Counted from the stretch's first letter, positions 47,463-59,688 are shown. The stretch: DNA of 64,000 bases from Erwinia sp. E602 (GCF_018141005.1 NZ_CP046582.1:3658001-3722000); one strand, 5' to 3'. A program made the numbers and translations. The notes: generated by a model from the letters alone, not told the origin.

Positions 47463-49226
47463 TCACAGGGCGTTAGCGGCCGCCAGCTCTTCACCGGCCA
47501 GCTGCAGCTGATACATCTGCCAGTAACGTCCTTCGGCGGCCAGCAGCTGCTCATGGCTGCCTCGCTCCACGGCCTGCCCGCGATGCAGCACCAGAATGGT
47601 GTCGGCTTCGGTGATAGTGGAAAGCCGGTGGGCGATGACCACCAGCGTGGTGTGCCGCCGCACCGCCCGCAGTGCGCCCTGAATCGCCTGTTCGGTACCG
47701 GAGTCAATATTGGCCGTGGCTTCATCGAGGATCAGAATTTTAGGGGTGGCCACCAGCACCCGTGCCAGCGCCAGCAGCTGCTTCTGCCCCACCGACAGGT
47801 TGTTGCCCTGCTCGCCCAGCCGGCTGTGGATCCCCCCTGGCATGCTGCGGGCCAGCGTCGCCAGCTGCACCGTTTCCAGCGCCTGCCACACCGCCTCCTC
47901 ACCGATATCACGCCCGAGGGTAACGTTAGCGAAGAAGGTGTCCGCCAGCACCACCGGATCCTGCTGCACCATCGCCACGCCGTCGCGCAGCACGCCGTGG
48001 CTGAGGGAGGCGAGCGGACGGCCGTCGAGGCAAATGTCGCCCTGATCCAGCGGATAGTAGCCCATCAGCAGGCTGGCAAGGGTGCTTTTACCGCTGCCGG
48101 TATGCCCGACCAGCGCGACAAAATGCCGCCCTTCGACCTGCAAATCGATATCATGCAGCACCGGTCGTCCGGGCTGGTAAGCAAAGGTCAGCCCCTCGAT
48201 ATCAATGCGTCCGCTGGTCAGCGGCCGCGAATCGTCACCATAAGGCTGTCGCGGTGCGTCCATCAGTTCAAAAATACGCTCACCGGCGACCACCGCCTGC
48301 TGCAGCATTGACTGCTGGGTGGTCAGTTCGATTAACGGCTCGTTCAGGCGGCCAAGATAGTTGATAAACGCGTACAGCACGCCCACCTCAATCGACCCGG
48401 CTGACGAAAAGCCGAAAAGCAGCATCAGGCCACAGAGGATCATCGCCGAGAACAGGCTGAGCAGCGGGCGCAGCAGAAACCCATCCAGCTTCAGCGTCTG
48501 CATGCGGGCCAGGTAGTGCGAGCGGCTGGCGCCGCCGATCCGTTCACCAAAGCGCGCCTGCTGGCGGAACTGCTGGATCACGCTCATGCCGTTAATCACT
48601 TCGTTAAAACCGTTGTTGATGTCTGCCAGGTAGCTGCGCACCCGCCGCACGATCGGCGTGCTGTAGCGCTGGTAAATCAGCATCACTATCAGTACCGCCG
48701 GGAAAATAGCGATCGCCACCAGCGCCATTCGCCAGTCGAGGCTGAACATCGCCACCAGCATCGCCCCGACCAGCGCTGCGCTGCGCAGCACGGTGGCCAC
48801 CACGGTGACGTAGAGATCGCGCACCACTTCGGTATCGTTAGTGACGCGGGAGATAATCTGGCCCACCGGTTGCGTGTCAAACGCGCTCAGCGGCTGGCGC
48901 AGCGCGGCATCCATCACGTCGGTGCGCAGACGCTGGACCACCCCCACCGCCGCCCGGTTGAACAGCAGCGCCTGCGCATAGTGCAGCCCCGCCGCCAGCA
49001 GCTGCAGCAACAGATAACAGGCCACCAGCCCGGCGGCCAGCCCCAGCGGCATCTGATGCTTCGCCACCATATTGTCAATAAAGTAGCTGACCAGTACCGG
49101 GCCAAGCACCTCTGCCGCCGCCGCGATCCACAGCATGCCCACCGCGAGGCCGAGCGATTTACGCCACGGTGCGCCATAGGCCAGCAGCCGTTTCAGCGTA
49201 GGCCAAAGCTGAGCGCTACTCGCCAT
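47463..49226 (-). CDS. mdlB: MdlB, heterodimeric ABC multidrug-type exporter subunit
   Basis: A 587-residue half-transporter: six helices (about 25-310), then an ATPase with Walker [10 protein letters not shown], signature [14 protein letters not shown] and Walker [13 protein letters not shown]. The start ATG at 49226 overlaps the mdlA stop by 11 bp. Upstream in-frame codons to 49313 lie inside mdlA. Confidence 0.95.
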   Translation of the reverse strand: MASSAQLWPTLKRLLAYGAPWRKSLGLAVGMLWIAAAAEVLGPVLVSYFIDNMVAKHQMPLGLAAGLVACYLLLQLLAAGLHYAQALLFNRAAVGVVQRLRTDVMDAALRQPLSAFDTQPVGQIISRVTNDTEVVRDLYVTVVATVLRSAALVGAMLVAMFSLDWRMALVAIAIFPAVLIVMLIYQRYSTPIVRRVRSYLADINNGFNEVINGMSVIQQFRQQARFGERIGGASRSHYLARMQTLKLDGFLLRPLLSLFSAMILCGLMLLFGFSSAGSIEVGVLYAFINYLGRLNEPLIELTTQQSMLQQAVVAGERIFELMDAPRQPYGDDSRPLTSGRIDIEGLTFAYQPGRPVLHDIDLQVEGRHFVALVGHTGSGKSTLASLLMGYYPLDQGDICLDGRPLASLSHGVLRDGVAMVQQDPVVLADTFFANVTLGRDIGEEAVWQALETVQLATLARSMPGGIHSRLGEQGNNLSVGQKQLLALARVLVATPKILILDEATANIDSGTEQAIQGALRAVRRHTTLVVIAHRLSTITEADTILVLHRGQAVERGSHEQLLAAEGRYWQMYQLQLAGEELAAANAL

Positions 49227-50988
49227 CTGTGTTCCCCTGTTCGGTTTCATCATCATCCAGCGCCGCTTCCAGCTGCTGATAGCGGTACATATCGCGATAC
49301 CAGCCGGCTTCACCGCTCAGCTGCAGGTGATCGCCACGCTGGACCACCCTACCCTGTTGCAGGACCAGAATTTCGCTGGCTTCGGTCAGGGCCGACAGCC
49401 GGTGGGCGCTGATAATCACCGTACGGCCCTGCCCCCAGCTGCGCAGGTTGTGCAGGATCTGGTGCTCGGTGCGCCCATCAACCGCCGACAGCGCGTCGTC
49501 CAGCAGCAAAATTTCCGCATCCAGCAGCAGCGCGCGGGCGATCGAAATGCGCTGCTTCTGGCCACCGGAGAGCATCACGCCACGCTCGCCGACTTCGGTT
49601 TCATAGCCGCCCGGCAGGCGCAGAATGTCATCATGCACCGAGGCGAGCCTGGCGGCCTGTTCGATGTCGCTCTGCGTCGCACCGGGGCGGCCAAGGGCAA
49701 TATTGTTAGCTACGGTGTCCGAGAACAGGAACGGCGTCTGGCTGACTACCGCCAGCCGGCTACGCCAGCCGTCCAGCTGCAGCCGGGGCAGCGGAATATC
49801 GTGATAGCGGATCTCCCCCTGATCGCTATCAAAATGGCGCTGAATCAGACTCAGCAGGGTACTTTTCCCGGCACCGGTCGGGCCGCACAGGCCGAGCATC
49901 TGGCCGGGCTGCAGGCAAGTGGTCACCGCGTGCAGAGCCGGGATTTTCGCCTCCGGATAGGTAAATTCCCGCATAGCTATCTGCAGTGGACCGCGCCCGG
50001 CCGGCACCACTTCGCTGCCGTCGGTGACGGTCGGCGCTTCGGCCAGCAGCGACTGGATGCGGCTCCAGGCGGCGCTGCCGCGTTCAACGATGTTGAACAT
50101 CCAGGCCAGCGCCAGCATCGGCCAGATCATCAGCCCGAGGTACATAACAAAGCTGGTCAGCTGCCCGAGCGTCAGGCTGCCGTGCCAGACCATCCAGCAA
50201 CCGCCGCCGATCGCCAGCAGGTTAGACAAGCCGATCGCCACGTAGATGGTCGGATCAAAGCGGGCATCCACCCGCGCCACGCGCAGGTTTTTCTCGCCGG
50301 TGTCGCGGGCAATCCCGGCGAACTGCGCCGACTGGCGGTCTTCCAGTCCGAACGCTTTGATCATGCGGATGCTGGTCAGGCTCTCCTGAGTTTGATCGTT
50401 CAGTGACGAAAAGGCGGCCTGCGCCAGCTTAAAACGCTGGTGCAGCTGGTCACCGTAACGCTTAATCACCAGCGCCATCACCGGCATCGGCAGCAGCGCC
50501 AGCAGCGTGAGCTGCCAGCTGATTTGCGTACTCATCACGATCAGCACCGCGCAGCCCATCACCAGCGAGTCGACCAGCGTCAGCACCCCCTCTCCGGCGG
50601 CAAACACCACCCGATCCACGTCGTTGGTAGCGCGGGCGATCAGATCGCCGGTGCGGTGGCGCAGATAAAATTCAGGATGCTGGCGGCTGAGCTGACGGTA
50701 GAAGTCTTCGCGCAGCTCGACGGCCAGCTGATAAGAGGCTCCGAACAGCAGCACCCGCCAGACGTAACGCAGCAGATAGACCACCACCGCAGTAATCAGC
50801 ATCACCGCAATCCACCACAGCACCTCGCTGCGGCCCATCTGTTGGTGGCTGACGCCGTCGACCAGCGTGCCGACCACCCGCGGTGGCAGCAGCTGCAGCA
50901 GCGCGATGAGGATCAGCAGCAACACTGCGCCCAGATAGCGGCGCCATTCACGCAGAAAATACCAGCTCAGTTGGCTAAAAAGTCGCAC
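49216..50988 (-). CDS. mdlA: MdlA, heterodimeric ABC multidrug-type exporter subunit
   Basis: A 590-residue partner of MdlB: six helices, then Walker [12 protein letters not shown], signature [15 protein letters not shown] and Walker [13 protein letters not shown]. The latter lacks the usual catalytic Glu after the Asp (Asp-Asp), a degenerate site common in heterodimeric exporters. Follows decR in the same orientation. Confidence 0.95.
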   Translation of the reverse strand: MRLFSQLSWYFLREWRRYLGAVLLLILIALLQLLPPRVVGTLVDGVSHQQMGRSEVLWWIAVMLITAVVVYLLRYVWRVLLFGASYQLAVELREDFYRQLSRQHPEFYLRHRTGDLIARATNDVDRVVFAAGEGVLTLVDSLVMGCAVLIVMSTQISWQLTLLALLPMPVMALVIKRYGDQLHQRFKLAQAAFSSLNDQTQESLTSIRMIKAFGLEDRQSAQFAGIARDTGEKNLRVARVDARFDPTIYVAIGLSNLLAIGGGCWMVWHGSLTLGQLTSFVMYLGLMIWPMLALAWMFNIVERGSAAWSRIQSLLAEAPTVTDGSEVVPAGRGPLQIAMREFTYPEAKIPALHAVTTCLQPGQMLGLCGPTGAGKSTLLSLIQRHFDSDQGEIRYHDIPLPRLQLDGWRSRLAVVSQTPFLFSDTVANNIALGRPGATQSDIEQAARLASVHDDILRLPGGYETEVGERGVMLSGGQKQRISIARALLLDAEILLLDDALSAVDGRTEHQILHNLRSWGQGRTVIISAHRLSALTEASEILVLQQGRVVQRGDHLQLSGEAGWYRDMYRYQQLEAALDDDETEQGNTDGE

Positions 50989-51032
50989 AAAAACATCCTG
51001 ATTATTGACCGGAAAAGGGGGACGGCAGCCTG

Positions 51033-51506
51033 CTACGGGGCGACCGGCAGCGCGGTGGTGTATTTTATCTCTTCCATGGCAAAACTCGAAGTCACATCGG
51101 TAAGTCCGGGAATACCGTTGACCAGCCGCTTGTAGAACGCATCGTAACTTTTCATATCCGCCACCTGAACGCGCATCAGATAGTCATACTCGCCCGCCAT
51201 GCGGTAAAAGCCCATCACTTCCGGCATCGCCTGCACCAGCGCGACAAACTGCTGGAACCAGCTGCTGCTATGGTTCTGCGTTTTTATCACCACAAACGCC
51301 GTCAGCCCCAGCCCGAGCTTTTCACCGTCCAGCAGCGCGACCCGGCCGCGAATATAGCCCTCATCCTCCAGCCTTTTCAAGCGTTTCCAGCAGGGAGTGG
51401 TGGTCAGGCTGACCGCATCGGCCAGCGCCTGTAAAGAGAGTGTACAATCCTTCTGAAGCAGGTTTAGTAGCATGCGGTCTTTTTTATCCAGCGATTCTGG
51501 TAGCAT
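51033..51506 (-). CDS. decR: DecR (YbaO), Lrp/AsnC-family cysteine-response regulator
   Basis: A 157-residue Lrp-type protein: N-terminal HTH ([25 protein letters not shown]) and RAM ligand domain ([27 protein letters not shown]). Start at ATG 51506 behind GGAGAAAA. E. coli DecR activates cysteine detoxification genes in response to cysteine. The divergent neighbour here is an EamA exporter rather than cof. Confidence 0.93.
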   Translation of the reverse strand: MLPESLDKKDRMLLNLLQKDCTLSLQALADAVSLTTTPCWKRLKRLEDEGYIRGRVALLDGEKLGLGLTAFVVIKTQNHSSSWFQQFVALVQAMPEVMGFYRMAGEYDYLMRVQVADMKSYDAFYKRLVNGIPGLTDVTSSFAMEEIKYTTALPVAP

Positions 51507-51609
51507 AATTTTCTCCACAGGCAATAAAACAGAGCATCAGTATAGTAACCTTTTCCCCGGCTACCTGGCTAATCTGGTTTCCTGACTTCTTACCTCAAGG
51601 ATGACTGTT

Positions 51610-52566
51610 ATGACCAGCCAACTGAAACGCCAAATTTTGATCGCCTTGCTGTTTGCAGCCGTGGCGCTGACCTGGGGAACCACCTGGATGGCGATGAAAA
51701 TTGCCGTGCAGACGGTACCGCCCGTTTTTGCTACCGGCCTGCGCTTTCTCTGCGCGGCACCCATCCTGCTGCTGCTCGCGCGCTGGCGCAAGGCGCCGCT
51801 GCTGTTTCCGGCAGGCCAGCGCGGCTTCCAGCTATGCGTGACGCTGTTTTACTTCGCCATTCCCTTTACGCTGATGATTTACGGAGAGCGCTACACTTCC
51901 TCCAGCCTGGCGGCGATTATCTTCGCTACCATGCCGGCCGCGGTGCTGGCCGCTTCGCTGATCTTTTTGCGTGAGCGGACCTCGCTGCAGCAGCTGCTGG
52001 GGCTGCTGATCGCCACCGGTGCGCTAAGCACTATTCTGTGGCATGAGAGCCACGCCAGCGGCGGCAGCCAGATAAAGGGCATGCTGGCGCTGGTCGCGGC
52101 GGTGCTGATCCACGCCGTGATGTACGTGCAGTGTAAAAAACGCTGCGCCGGTATTTCGGTGTTGAGCTACAACGCCCTGCCCTGTCTGGGGGCCGGAGTG
52201 CTGCTGACGCTTGCCGGGCTGACCGAGTCACCGCGCTGGGAAAACATGGCTCCCGAGGCGCTGCTGGCTATCCTGTGGCTTGGGGTCATCGCCGGGGTGT
52301 TCGGCATTCTCTGCTACTTTGCTCTGCAGCAGAACGCGCGCCCGTTCCAGGCCTCGCTGGTGTTTCTGGTTTTTCCGTTGATTGCCATCGCCGTTGAGAA
52401 CCAGATGAGCGGCAGCAGCGTCAGCGAGGAGTCGCTGATGTTGCTGCTGCCGTTCCTGCTTGGCCTGCTGCTCACGCTGTACCGCGGGCCGAAACCCGGC
52501 AGGCCACCTGCCGCGAAAAAATACCCAACTGCTCACGCAGGCAGTACACTAAGCGGCAGAAAATAG
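51610..52566 (+). CDS. EamA-family DMT exporter
   Basis: A 318-residue, ten-helix transporter with two EamA repeats ([15 protein letters not shown] at helix 1). It replaces cof of E. coli between decR and queC. Start at ATG 51610, 8 bp after AAGGA; the ATG at 51601 is too close to that site. As the divergent partner of a cysteine-sensing Lrp regulator, amino-acid or cysteine-metabolite export is plausible but unproven. Confidence 0.85.
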   Translation: MTSQLKRQILIALLFAAVALTWGTTWMAMKIAVQTVPPVFATGLRFLCAAPILLLLARWRKAPLLFPAGQRGFQLCVTLFYFAIPFTLMIYGERYTSSSLAAIIFATMPAAVLAASLIFLRERTSLQQLLGLLIATGALSTILWHESHASGGSQIKGMLALVAAVLIHAVMYVQCKKRCAGISVLSYNALPCLGAGVLLTLAGLTESPRWENMAPEALLAILWLGVIAGVFGILCYFALQQNARPFQASLVFLVFPLIAIAVENQMSGSSVSEESLMLLLPFLLGLLLTLYRGPKPGRPPAAKKYPTAHAGSTLSGRK

Positions 52567-52579
52567 ACGGGATAACAGT

Positions 52580-53275
52580 ATGAAACGTGCAGTAGTGGTA
52601 TTCAGCGGTGGGCAGGATTCAACAACCTGCCTGATTCAGGCGTTACAGCAGTATGACGAGGTGCACTGCGTCACCTTTGATTACGGCCAGCGCCATCGCG
52701 CAGAGATCGACGTGGCGCAGCAGCTGTCACTGCAGCTCGGCGCACGCGCGCACAAGGTGCTGGACGTCACCCTGCTCAACGAGCTGGCGGTCAGCAGCCT
52801 GACCCGCGACAACATCCCGGTACCGGCTTACGATCCCGACGCCAGCGGCCTGCCGAGCACCTTTGTGCCGGGGCGCAATATCCTGTTCCTGACCCTCGCC
52901 GCCGTTTACGCGTATCAGGTGGAAGCGGAAGCGGTGATTACCGGCGTCTGTGAAACCGATTTTTCCGGCTATCCCGACTGCCGCGACGAGTTTGTGAAGG
53001 CGCTGAACCACGCGGTCACGCTGGGCATGGCCCGCGAGGTGCGCTTTGAAACGCCGCTGATGTGGCTGAACAAGGCGGAGACCTGGGCGCTGGCCGACTA
53101 CTGGCAGCAGCTGCCGCTGGTGCGTAATGAGACCCTGACCTGCTATAACGCGGTCAAAGGCGACGGTTGTGGCGAATGCGCCGCCTGCCACCTGCGCGCC
53201 AACGGTCTGCACGAGTATCAGCAGAACCCAACGGCGGTAATGCAGGCGATGAAGGCAAAAACCGGCCTCGTCTGA
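52580..53275 (+). CDS. queC: QueC, 7-cyano-7-deazaguanine synthase
   Basis: A 231-residue ATP-dependent enzyme of queuosine synthesis (CDG to preQ0). The PP-loop [10 protein letters not shown] lies at residues 9-18. Zinc cysteines are in [19 protein letters not shown] near residues 190-205. ATG 14 bp after the exporter gene, so probably cotranscribed. Confidence 0.96.
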   Translation: MKRAVVVFSGGQDSTTCLIQALQQYDEVHCVTFDYGQRHRAEIDVAQQLSLQLGARAHKVLDVTLLNELAVSSLTRDNIPVPAYDPDASGLPSTFVPGRNILFLTLAAVYAYQVEAEAVITGVCETDFSGYPDCRDEFVKALNHAVTLGMAREVRFETPLMWLNKAETWALADYWQQLPLVRNETLTCYNAVKGDGCGECAACHLRANGLHEYQQNPTAVMQAMKAKTGLV

Positions 53276-53306
53276 TAAGACTGAGCCTGTGCCGCCAGCC
53301 TGCTTA

Positions 53307-53474
<168 letters not shown>

Positions 53475-53487
53475 TTATCCTGCCTGT

Positions 53488-53886
53488 CTACAGCATCATC
53501 TCCTGCAGCCGCAGCTTTAACTCCCCTTCCAGCGGCTGGGCCTTCTGGGTACGCAGATCGATACAGACAAACGTCAGCTGTGCATCCGCCACCACCAGGC
53601 CGGTCGGCTGCAGTGTAATAGTCTGACTGATTACGCCGCTCTTGCCCCCCAGCTCCAGCAGCTGGCTGTCGATACTGAGCACGTCGCCCAGCACCGCCGG
53701 ACGGCGATAGTTAATATTGATATTGACCACGATAAAGGCCAGATGGTGGGTGGTCAGCCAGTGAAAAGAAGTCATCTGCTCCAGCCACGCCCAGCGTGCC
53801 TCTTCAAGAAACTCCAGATAACGTGCGTTGTTGACGTGCTGATAGACATCAAGATGGTAGCCTCGAACTTTAAGGGTGGTCTGCAT
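53488..53886 (-). CDS. fadM: FadM (YbaW), long-chain acyl-CoA thioesterase
   Basis: A 132-residue single-hotdog thioesterase with the 4-hydroxybenzoyl-CoA-type motif DVYQHVNNARYLEFLEEAR. E. coli FadM is induced by fatty acids through FadR, and a FadR-like site lies just upstream here. Confidence 0.95.
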   Translation of the reverse strand: MQTTLKVRGYHLDVYQHVNNARYLEFLEEARWAWLEQMTSFHWLTTHHLAFIVVNININYRRPAVLGDVLSIDSQLLELGGKSGVISQTITLQPTGLVVADAQLTFVCIDLRTQKAQPLEGELKLRLQEMML

Positions 53887-53918
53887 GAACGGATCTCCGG
53901 GTGAAAAAAGGCCATACC

Positions 53919-53935
53919 AACTGGTATGACCTCTT
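53919..53935 (-). promoter_or_regulatory. Candidate FadR operator upstream of fadM
   Basis: AACTGGTATGACCTCTT resembles the FadR consensus AACTGGTCNGACNNGTT with two mismatches. It overlaps a 16-bp palindrome CATACCA-AC-TGGTATG (53913-53928), 33 bp before the fadM start. Confidence 0.6.
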
Positions 53936-53992
53936 CATGATAGCAGCGACGTGATACCACCGCCGCAGCAGCTTAGCGACTCTGGATATCGG

Positions 53993-54358
53993 TCACAGTT
54001 TGATGCGCGACAGATTGCGCTCGACCAAGGCGTTACCCATTCCCGGCACCTCTTTCAGCTGTTCAAGCTGGCTGAAAGGCCCGTACTTCTCGCGATAGCT
54101 GACGATCGATTCCGCCTTCTTCAACCCGACGCCATTCAGCGCGGACGCCAGCTCCTGAGCACTTGCGTTGTTGATGCTCACCTGTTCCCCTCTTTTTTCC
54201 CCCACGGGCGGGCTTTTCTCTCCGCCAGTGCTGGCCGGACCTTTTTCCATCTGCACTGCCGCTTTGCCCTCTTTCGCCACGGATGAGCTGGCGACGGCGG
54301 GCAGGCTCAGCCCGATGGCCAGAGCCAGTGACGCGGCCTGTATAACTGATTTAATCAT
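53993..54358 (-). CDS. ybaV: YbaV, ComEA-like helix-hairpin-helix protein
   Basis: A 121-residue exported protein: signal peptide residues 1-23 (cleaved near AVA-SSS), a charged linker, then a helix-hairpin-helix DNA-binding domain (SINNASAQELASALNGVG ... LEQLKEVPGMGNALVERN). ComEA-type proteins bind DNA in the periplasm; the role in enterobacteria is unproven. Confidence 0.92.
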   Translation of the reverse strand: MIKSVIQAASLALAIGLSLPAVASSSVAKEGKAAVQMEKGPASTGGEKSPPVGEKRGEQVSINNASAQELASALNGVGLKKAESIVSYREKYGPFSQLEQLKEVPGMGNALVERNLSRIKL

Positions 54359-54441
54359 CGCTGTTTTCTCCTTGTGTTTGACAGCAAGGCGAGGTTACGG
54401 CGGGAAAAAAAGGGCTGCAAACGACAGGTTTCAAAAATGGA

Positions 54442-54463
54442 AAAGGCCGCATAAGCGGCCTTT
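54442..54463. terminator. Terminator of ppiD
   Basis: AAAGGCCGC / GCGGCCTTT with loop ATAA; short T-runs in both directions. Confidence 0.8.
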
Positions 54464-54497
54464 GTTGTTGCAGTCGGTTGCAGTTAAATTGCGAGGC

Positions 54498-56369
54498 TTA
54501 CTGCGCCTGCGCCGCTGCGCCGTACTTGATTTTCGCCTCTTTACGCAGGTTGCTCATCAGCGCTTCAAAGGCGATCTGCGCGTTGTTCTGCGTCACGCCC
54601 TGAATCAGCGCGGTCTTCTGCGCCTCCTGCAGGTTGCCGCTCTGGACTTTATCCAGCGCCAGCAGCACCACATTGCCCTGCATATCTTCGCTCACGCCGT
54701 AGGAGACTTTCCCTTCCGCCGGCAGCGGCAGCGCAAAGGCCGCCTGCGTCAGCGGGCTCTGGTCGGTACGCGCCAGCGTTTTCTGCTCACCGAAGTTCAG
54801 ACCCGCCGCCTTCAGCGCTGCATCACCCTTACCGGCTTTTAACTCGGCCAGCAGCTTATCGGCCTGCGCTTTCGCTTCTGCCTGGGCTTTCTGCAGCTTA
54901 AGCGTATCGGTAATCTGCGCGGTCACATCAGCCAGCGCTTTTGCCGCTTCAGGCTTGTGCGCGCTGATGCGCAGGACAAACGCACGGTCGCCATCAACGG
55001 TGATGACGTCGGAGTTACGGCCTGGGGCACCGTCATTGCCGCCAAGGTTACCGCTAAAGATTGCCTCCTGCACCGGCTTGAAGTTCAGCTCGTTGGGCAG
55101 ATTGTCATGACTAAACCAGTCGGTTTCCACCGCTTTCACACCGCCAGCCTGCTCTGCGCTGGCAAGGGATTCGGTATCGTTACTGGCGGCATCGCTGACT
55201 TTCTGCTGCAGCTTGAAGTAAGCATCGATGGCGTTTTCCTGCTTCACCTTCGCCGCAATCGCATCATGCACCTCGGCCAGCGTTTTCACCTGCTGCGGCT
55301 TGATGTCATCCAGACGGGCAACGATGTAACCCACGGAAGATTTGATCGCACCGGACAGCTGGCCTTTCTCTTTCAGGTCGGCACCTTTCAGCTCATCCGG
55401 GGTGGTTTCTGGTTCCAGCCAGCCCATGTCGCCGCCGTTACGGGCAGAGATAGGGTCAACCGACTTCTCTTTGGCCAGCGCGGCAAAATCACCACCCTCT
55501 TTCAGCGCTTTCAGCACCGCTTCGGCGTCCGCTTCGGTTTTGGTCTGAATGATGCTGTAGCGATTACGCTGTGGCTGGGTGTAATCCTGCTGATGGCTGT
55601 CATACCAGCCCTGGATATCGCTCTCGGTCACCGGCTTCTGCAGGCTGGCGGCATCCAGTTTGATATAGCTGACGCGGAACTGCTCAGGCGTCATAAAGCT
55701 GTTTTTATTCTGCTGATAGTAGTTATTGATTTCGTCTGCGGTAACGCTCTGTTTCGCGGTCAGCGCATCGACGTTGATGGTCACCTCGCGCACCAGGCGC
55801 TGCTGAGAGACCAGCGCGGCCAGCGCATCGCCTTCGTTACCCAGCACGAAGTCCGTACCGGTTACCGATTTAATCAGCTGCTGAGTGGTCAACTGCTTGC
55901 GCAGCGCCTGAGCATAGCGATCGGCGGTAAAGCCCATGTTGCCGATCAGCGCCAGATATTTGGCATTATCAAACTTACCGTCGGTCTGGAACGCGGGCTG
56001 GCTGAAGATGGCCTGCTTAATCTGCTCGTCGCTAATCGCCAGATGCAGCGATTTGGCATACTGATCCAGCAACAGCTCATCAATCAGCTGGGACAGCGCC
56101 TGCTGACGCATCTGCTGCAGATAGCCTTCATTGCCGGCCAGCGCAGAGAACTGCTCGCCCAGCATCTGCTGCTGACGCGCACGTTCATTGCTGAACGCCT
56201 GCTCGAGCTGAACACGGCTGATTTCATCACCGTTCACTTTGGCAGCGTAATCACCGCCACCACCGGTCAGGTAACCGCCCACGCCGGTCAGGACGAAAGA
56301 CAGGATAATCAGACCCAGTATAATTTTGAGCACGACATGGTTCGACGCCGCGCGTAAATTGTCCATCAT
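54498..56369 (-). CDS. ppiD: PpiD, periplasmic chaperone anchored in the inner membrane
   Basis: A 623-residue protein, the same length as E. coli PpiD. Single N-terminal helix (about 13-34), SurA-like chaperone regions, and one parvulin domain about 265-355 (RNRYSIIQTKTEADAEAVL, NGGDMGWLEP). Assists folding of outer-membrane proteins at the Sec translocon. Two adjacent ATGs; I take the first. Confidence 0.95.
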   Translation of the reverse strand: MMDNLRAASNHVVLKIILGLIILSFVLTGVGGYLTGGGGDYAAKVNGDEISRVQLEQAFSNERARQQQMLGEQFSALAGNEGYLQQMRQQALSQLIDELLLDQYAKSLHLAISDEQIKQAIFSQPAFQTDGKFDNAKYLALIGNMGFTADRYAQALRKQLTTQQLIKSVTGTDFVLGNEGDALAALVSQQRLVREVTINVDALTAKQSVTADEINNYYQQNKNSFMTPEQFRVSYIKLDAASLQKPVTESDIQGWYDSHQQDYTQPQRNRYSIIQTKTEADAEAVLKALKEGGDFAALAKEKSVDPISARNGGDMGWLEPETTPDELKGADLKEKGQLSGAIKSSVGYIVARLDDIKPQQVKTLAEVHDAIAAKVKQENAIDAYFKLQQKVSDAASNDTESLASAEQAGGVKAVETDWFSHDNLPNELNFKPVQEAIFSGNLGGNDGAPGRNSDVITVDGDRAFVLRISAHKPEAAKALADVTAQITDTLKLQKAQAEAKAQADKLLAELKAGKGDAALKAAGLNFGEQKTLARTDQSPLTQAAFALPLPAEGKVSYGVSEDMQGNVVLLALDKVQSGNLQEAQKTALIQGVTQNNAQIAFEALMSNLRKEAKIKYGAAAQAQ

Positions 56370-56533
56370 GGTGTGACAACACTCCGCTGTAATATGAATG
56401 TAAACCTTGCGCGTTCATCCCGGGTTCCTGGGGACGTGCAACGCCGGTGCATTACTGCAACTCCGGTAAAGCCGGAAACCCAGCGGAGTTACATTCTTCA
56501 GACAACCGCCCGCGGCGTTTGTCCCTGAAAAAT

Positions 56534-56564
56534 AAAAAAAGGCACATCCTTTTGCTGATGTGCC
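56534..56564 (-). terminator. Terminator downstream of hupB
   Basis: GGCACATC / GATGTGCC with a T7 run on the minus strand. Confidence 0.85.
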
Positions 56565-56702
56565 CGTATGTTACATGAGAACGGCTCGCCGATCCTCACT
56601 CCGCCAAAGAAAACTGCTTTCGTCATCATTCAGCGCGTTTACCCGGCCGGTTTCAGACTGCTGGGATCCAGCGAGCCCACGCAGTGTGAAACCGTTGGGA
56701 AT

Positions 56703-56975
56703 TTAGTTCACGGCATCTTTCAGCGCTTTACCGGCGCGGAAGCCCGGGACTTTACCCGCAGCAATGGTGATCTCTTTACCCGTCTGTGGGTTACGACCGG
56801 TACGCTCGGCACGCTCACGCACGGAGAAGGTACCAAAACCAACCAGCGCCACTTCATCACCAGCCTGCAGAGATTCAGTTACTGAAGCGATAAAAGCGTC
56901 TAATACACGTCCGGCGGCCGCTTTAGAGATATCCGCGTTGGCAGCAATACTGTCGATCAACTGTGACTTATTCAC
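56703..56975 (-). CDS. hupB: HupB, HU-beta nucleoid protein
   Basis: A 90-residue HU subunit ([19 protein letters not shown]; arm motif [12 protein letters not shown]). DNA-bending architectural protein located between lon and ppiD as in E. coli. Confidence 0.98.
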   Translation of the reverse strand: MNKSQLIDSIAANADISKAAAGRVLDAFIASVTESLQAGDEVALVGFGTFSVRERAERTGRNPQTGKEITIAAGKVPGFRAGKALKDAVN

Positions 56976-57130
56976 TTAATCATCCCCACGTTTATTTTCA
57001 CATTCTGAACCGGCGCAGTGCCTGGCATTCAGGTGCTCTCATTGATTATGGCTGTTAGCCCCAGATTATCGCACCGCGACGGCCCGCATCCTGCCGCCAC
57101 TGGCTGAATCGGGATCTAAATTAGCGGCAC

Positions 57131-57167
57131 AAAAAAAAGCTGGCAAGTACCAATTCACCTGCCAGCC
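57131..57167 (-). terminator. Terminator of lon
   Basis: Minus-strand stem GGCTGGCAGGT / TACTTGCCAGC followed by eight T. Confidence 0.85.
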
Positions 57168-57197
57168 TGGGTTTTTATCTGATTTCGCCTTAAATCA

Positions 57198-59552
57198 CTA
57201 TTTGGCGGTCACAACCTGGATGCCGGACGGTTCATTCTGCAGCGCCAGCGCCAGCACTTCCTCGATGCGCTTAACCGGATGAATCACCAGATCGGCAATC
57301 ACGTTATCCGGGATCTCTTCCAGATCGCGCTTGTTTTCATCCGGGATCAGCACGGTTTTGATGCCGCCACGGTGCGCTGCCAGCAGTTTTTCCTTCAGGC
57401 CACCGATTGGCAGTACCTGGCCCCGCAGGGTGATCTCACCGGTCATCGCCACGTCGGAACGCACCGGGTTACCGGTCAGGCAGGAAACCAGCGCGGTGCA
57501 CATCGCAATACCGGCGCTCGGACCATCTTTCGGCGTTGCCCCTTCAGGCACGTGCACGTGGATGTCGCGTTTCTCGTAGAAGTCGCCGTTAATGCCCAGC
57601 TTCTCCGCACGTGCGCGCACCACGGTCAGCGCAGCCTGAATTGACTCCTGCATTACTTCGCCCAGCGAGCCGGTATAGGTCAGCTTGCCCTTACCCGGTA
57701 CGCAGGCGGTTTCGATGGTCAGCAGATCGCCGCCCACTTCGGTCCACGCCAGGCCGGTGACCTGACCGACGCGGTTTTCCGTGTCGGCACGGCCGTAGTC
57801 GAAACGCTGCACGCCAAGGAAATCTTTCAGGTTGTCGCCGTTGATCTCAATGTGCTTCAGCTTTTTGTCCATCAGCAGCGACTTCACCGCTTTACGGCAC
57901 AGCTTGGAGAGTTCGCGCTCGAGGCTACGCACGCCCGCTTCCCGTGTGTAGTAACGGATGATGCCCACAATCGCGCTGTCATCGACCGTCAGTTCGCTCG
58001 GCTTGAGAGCATTACGCTCGATCTGCTTTGGTAACAGGTGCTGTTTAGCAATGTTCAGCTTTTCATCTTCGGTGTAACCAGAAAGACGGATCACTTCCAT
58101 ACGGTCCAGCAGCGGTGCCGGGATGTTCATCGAGTTAGAGGTCGCCACAAACATCACGTCGGAGAGATCGTAATCCACTTCCAGATAGTGATCGTTAAAA
58201 GCGATGTTCTGCTCAGGATCCAACACCTCCAGCAGCGCCGACGCCGGATCGCCCCGCATATCTGAGGACATTTTGTCGATCTCATCCAGCAGGAACAGCG
58301 GGTTTTTCACTCCCACTTTGGCCATTTTCTGGATCAGCTTGCCCGGCATCGAACCAATATAGGTACGACGGTGGCCGCGAATTTCGGCTTCATCACGCAC
58401 GCCGCCCAGCGCCATACGTACGTACTTACGCCCGGTGGCTTTAGCAATCGACTGGCCGAGCGAGGTTTTACCGACGCCCGGAGGCCCGACCAGGCAGAGG
58501 ATCGGTCCTTTAATTTTGCTGACGCGGCTTTGAACCGCCAAATACTCAAGGATGCGATCCTTGACGCGTTCCAGACCGAAATGGTCGGTATCCAGCGTTT
58601 CCTGCGCCTTAACCAGGTCCTTTTTGACCTTGCTGCGCGCGTTCCAGGGTACCTGCACCATCCACTCGATATAGCCGCGGACGACGGTCGCCTCGGCGGA
58701 CATCGGCGACATCATCTTCAGTTTCTGCAGTTCGGCTTCGGCTTTCTCATGCGCTTCTTTCGGCATTTTAGCCGCGTCGATTTTACGCTTCAGCGCTTCA
58801 TTTTCGTCCGGCGCATCGTCCATCTCGCCGAGCTCTTTCTGAATCGCCTTCATCTGCTCGTTGAGGTAGTACTCGCGCTGGCTTTTTTCCATCTGCTTTT
58901 TGACGCGGTTACGGATACGTTTCTCAACCTGCAGCAGGTCGATTTCCGATTCCATCATCGCCATCAGGTATTCCAGACGCTCGTTGACGTCATACATTTC
59001 CAGCACCGACTGCTTATCTGCCAGCTTCAGTGGCATATGCGCCGCCACGGTATCTGCCAGGCGCGCGGCATCGTCAATGCTGTTGAGCGAAGTCAGGACT
59101 TCCGGCGGGATCTTTTTATTCAGTTTGATATAGCCTTCAAACTGATTGATCGCCGTGCGTACCAGCACTTCCTGCTCACGTTCTTCAATCTCCGGCGACG
59201 CCAGGTATTCAGCCTGAGCGGTAAAGTGGTCGCCGTTGTCAGCTAAGGTGGTGATGTGCGCACGCTGTAAACCTTCCACCAGCACTTTTACCGTACCGTC
59301 CGGCAGCTTCAGCATCTGCAGAATGGAGGCGACGGTCCCGACTGAAAACAGATCGTTAATACCCGGTTCATCCGTTGAAGCTTCTTTCTGAGCGACCAGC
59401 ATGATCTTTTTATCATGATCCATGGCGGCTTCAAGGCAGCGAATAGACTTTTCACGACCCACGAACAACGGAATGACCATGTGCGGATAAACCACTACGT
59501 CACGCAACGGCAACACAGGGATTTCAATGCGTTCAGAACGCTCAGGATTCAT
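57198..59552 (-). CDS. lon: Lon protease
   Basis: A 784-residue ATP-dependent protease, the exact E. coli length. N-terminal substrate domain 1-300, AAA+ domain with Walker [10 protein letters not shown] and Walker [10 protein letters not shown], and C-terminal Ser-Lys protease with the catalytic serine in [10 protein letters not shown] and the lysine in [14 protein letters not shown]. Start at ATG 59552 ([18 protein letters not shown]); the frame is open 17 codons further. Preceded by a sigma-32 promoter. Confidence 0.98.
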   Translation of the reverse strand: MNPERSERIEIPVLPLRDVVVYPHMVIPLFVGREKSIRCLEAAMDHDKKIMLVAQKEASTDEPGINDLFSVGTVASILQMLKLPDGTVKVLVEGLQRAHITTLADNGDHFTAQAEYLASPEIEEREQEVLVRTAINQFEGYIKLNKKIPPEVLTSLNSIDDAARLADTVAAHMPLKLADKQSVLEMYDVNERLEYLMAMMESEIDLLQVEKRIRNRVKKQMEKSQREYYLNEQMKAIQKELGEMDDAPDENEALKRKIDAAKMPKEAHEKAEAELQKLKMMSPMSAEATVVRGYIEWMVQVPWNARSKVKKDLVKAQETLDTDHFGLERVKDRILEYLAVQSRVSKIKGPILCLVGPPGVGKTSLGQSIAKATGRKYVRMALGGVRDEAEIRGHRRTYIGSMPGKLIQKMAKVGVKNPLFLLDEIDKMSSDMRGDPASALLEVLDPEQNIAFNDHYLEVDYDLSDVMFVATSNSMNIPAPLLDRMEVIRLSGYTEDEKLNIAKQHLLPKQIERNALKPSELTVDDSAIVGIIRYYTREAGVRSLERELSKLCRKAVKSLLMDKKLKHIEINGDNLKDFLGVQRFDYGRADTENRVGQVTGLAWTEVGGDLLTIETACVPGKGKLTYTGSLGEVMQESIQAALTVVRARAEKLGINGDFYEKRDIHVHVPEGATPKDGPSAGIAMCTALVSCLTGNPVRSDVAMTGEITLRGQVLPIGGLKEKLLAAHRGGIKTVLIPDENKRDLEEIPDNVIADLVIHPVKRIEEVLALALQNEPSGIQVVTAK

Positions 59553-59640
59553 AGAGCTCTCTCTTAGTTTAATTTCCGCCAGGGTGTGGGGGAACCACAT
59601 CAATGAGAAAAGGTGTAGTTTTACCCACAGGTATTTGAGT

Positions 59641-59668
59641 ATATGGGGATGAGCGGAACAGATTCAAC
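59641..59668 (-). promoter_or_regulatory. Sigma-32 promoter of lon
   Basis: Minus strand GTTGAAT (59668-59662), 13-bp spacer, CCCCATAT (59648-59641). Very like the E. coli lon heat-shock promoter. Confidence 0.9.
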
Positions 59669-59688
59669 GTTGGGGTAACGAGAAAAGT

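Noticed and set aside
54957-56357. 466-codon frame antisense to ppiD
   Set aside because: Shadow of a high-G+C gene; ppiD on the other strand is full length and conserved.
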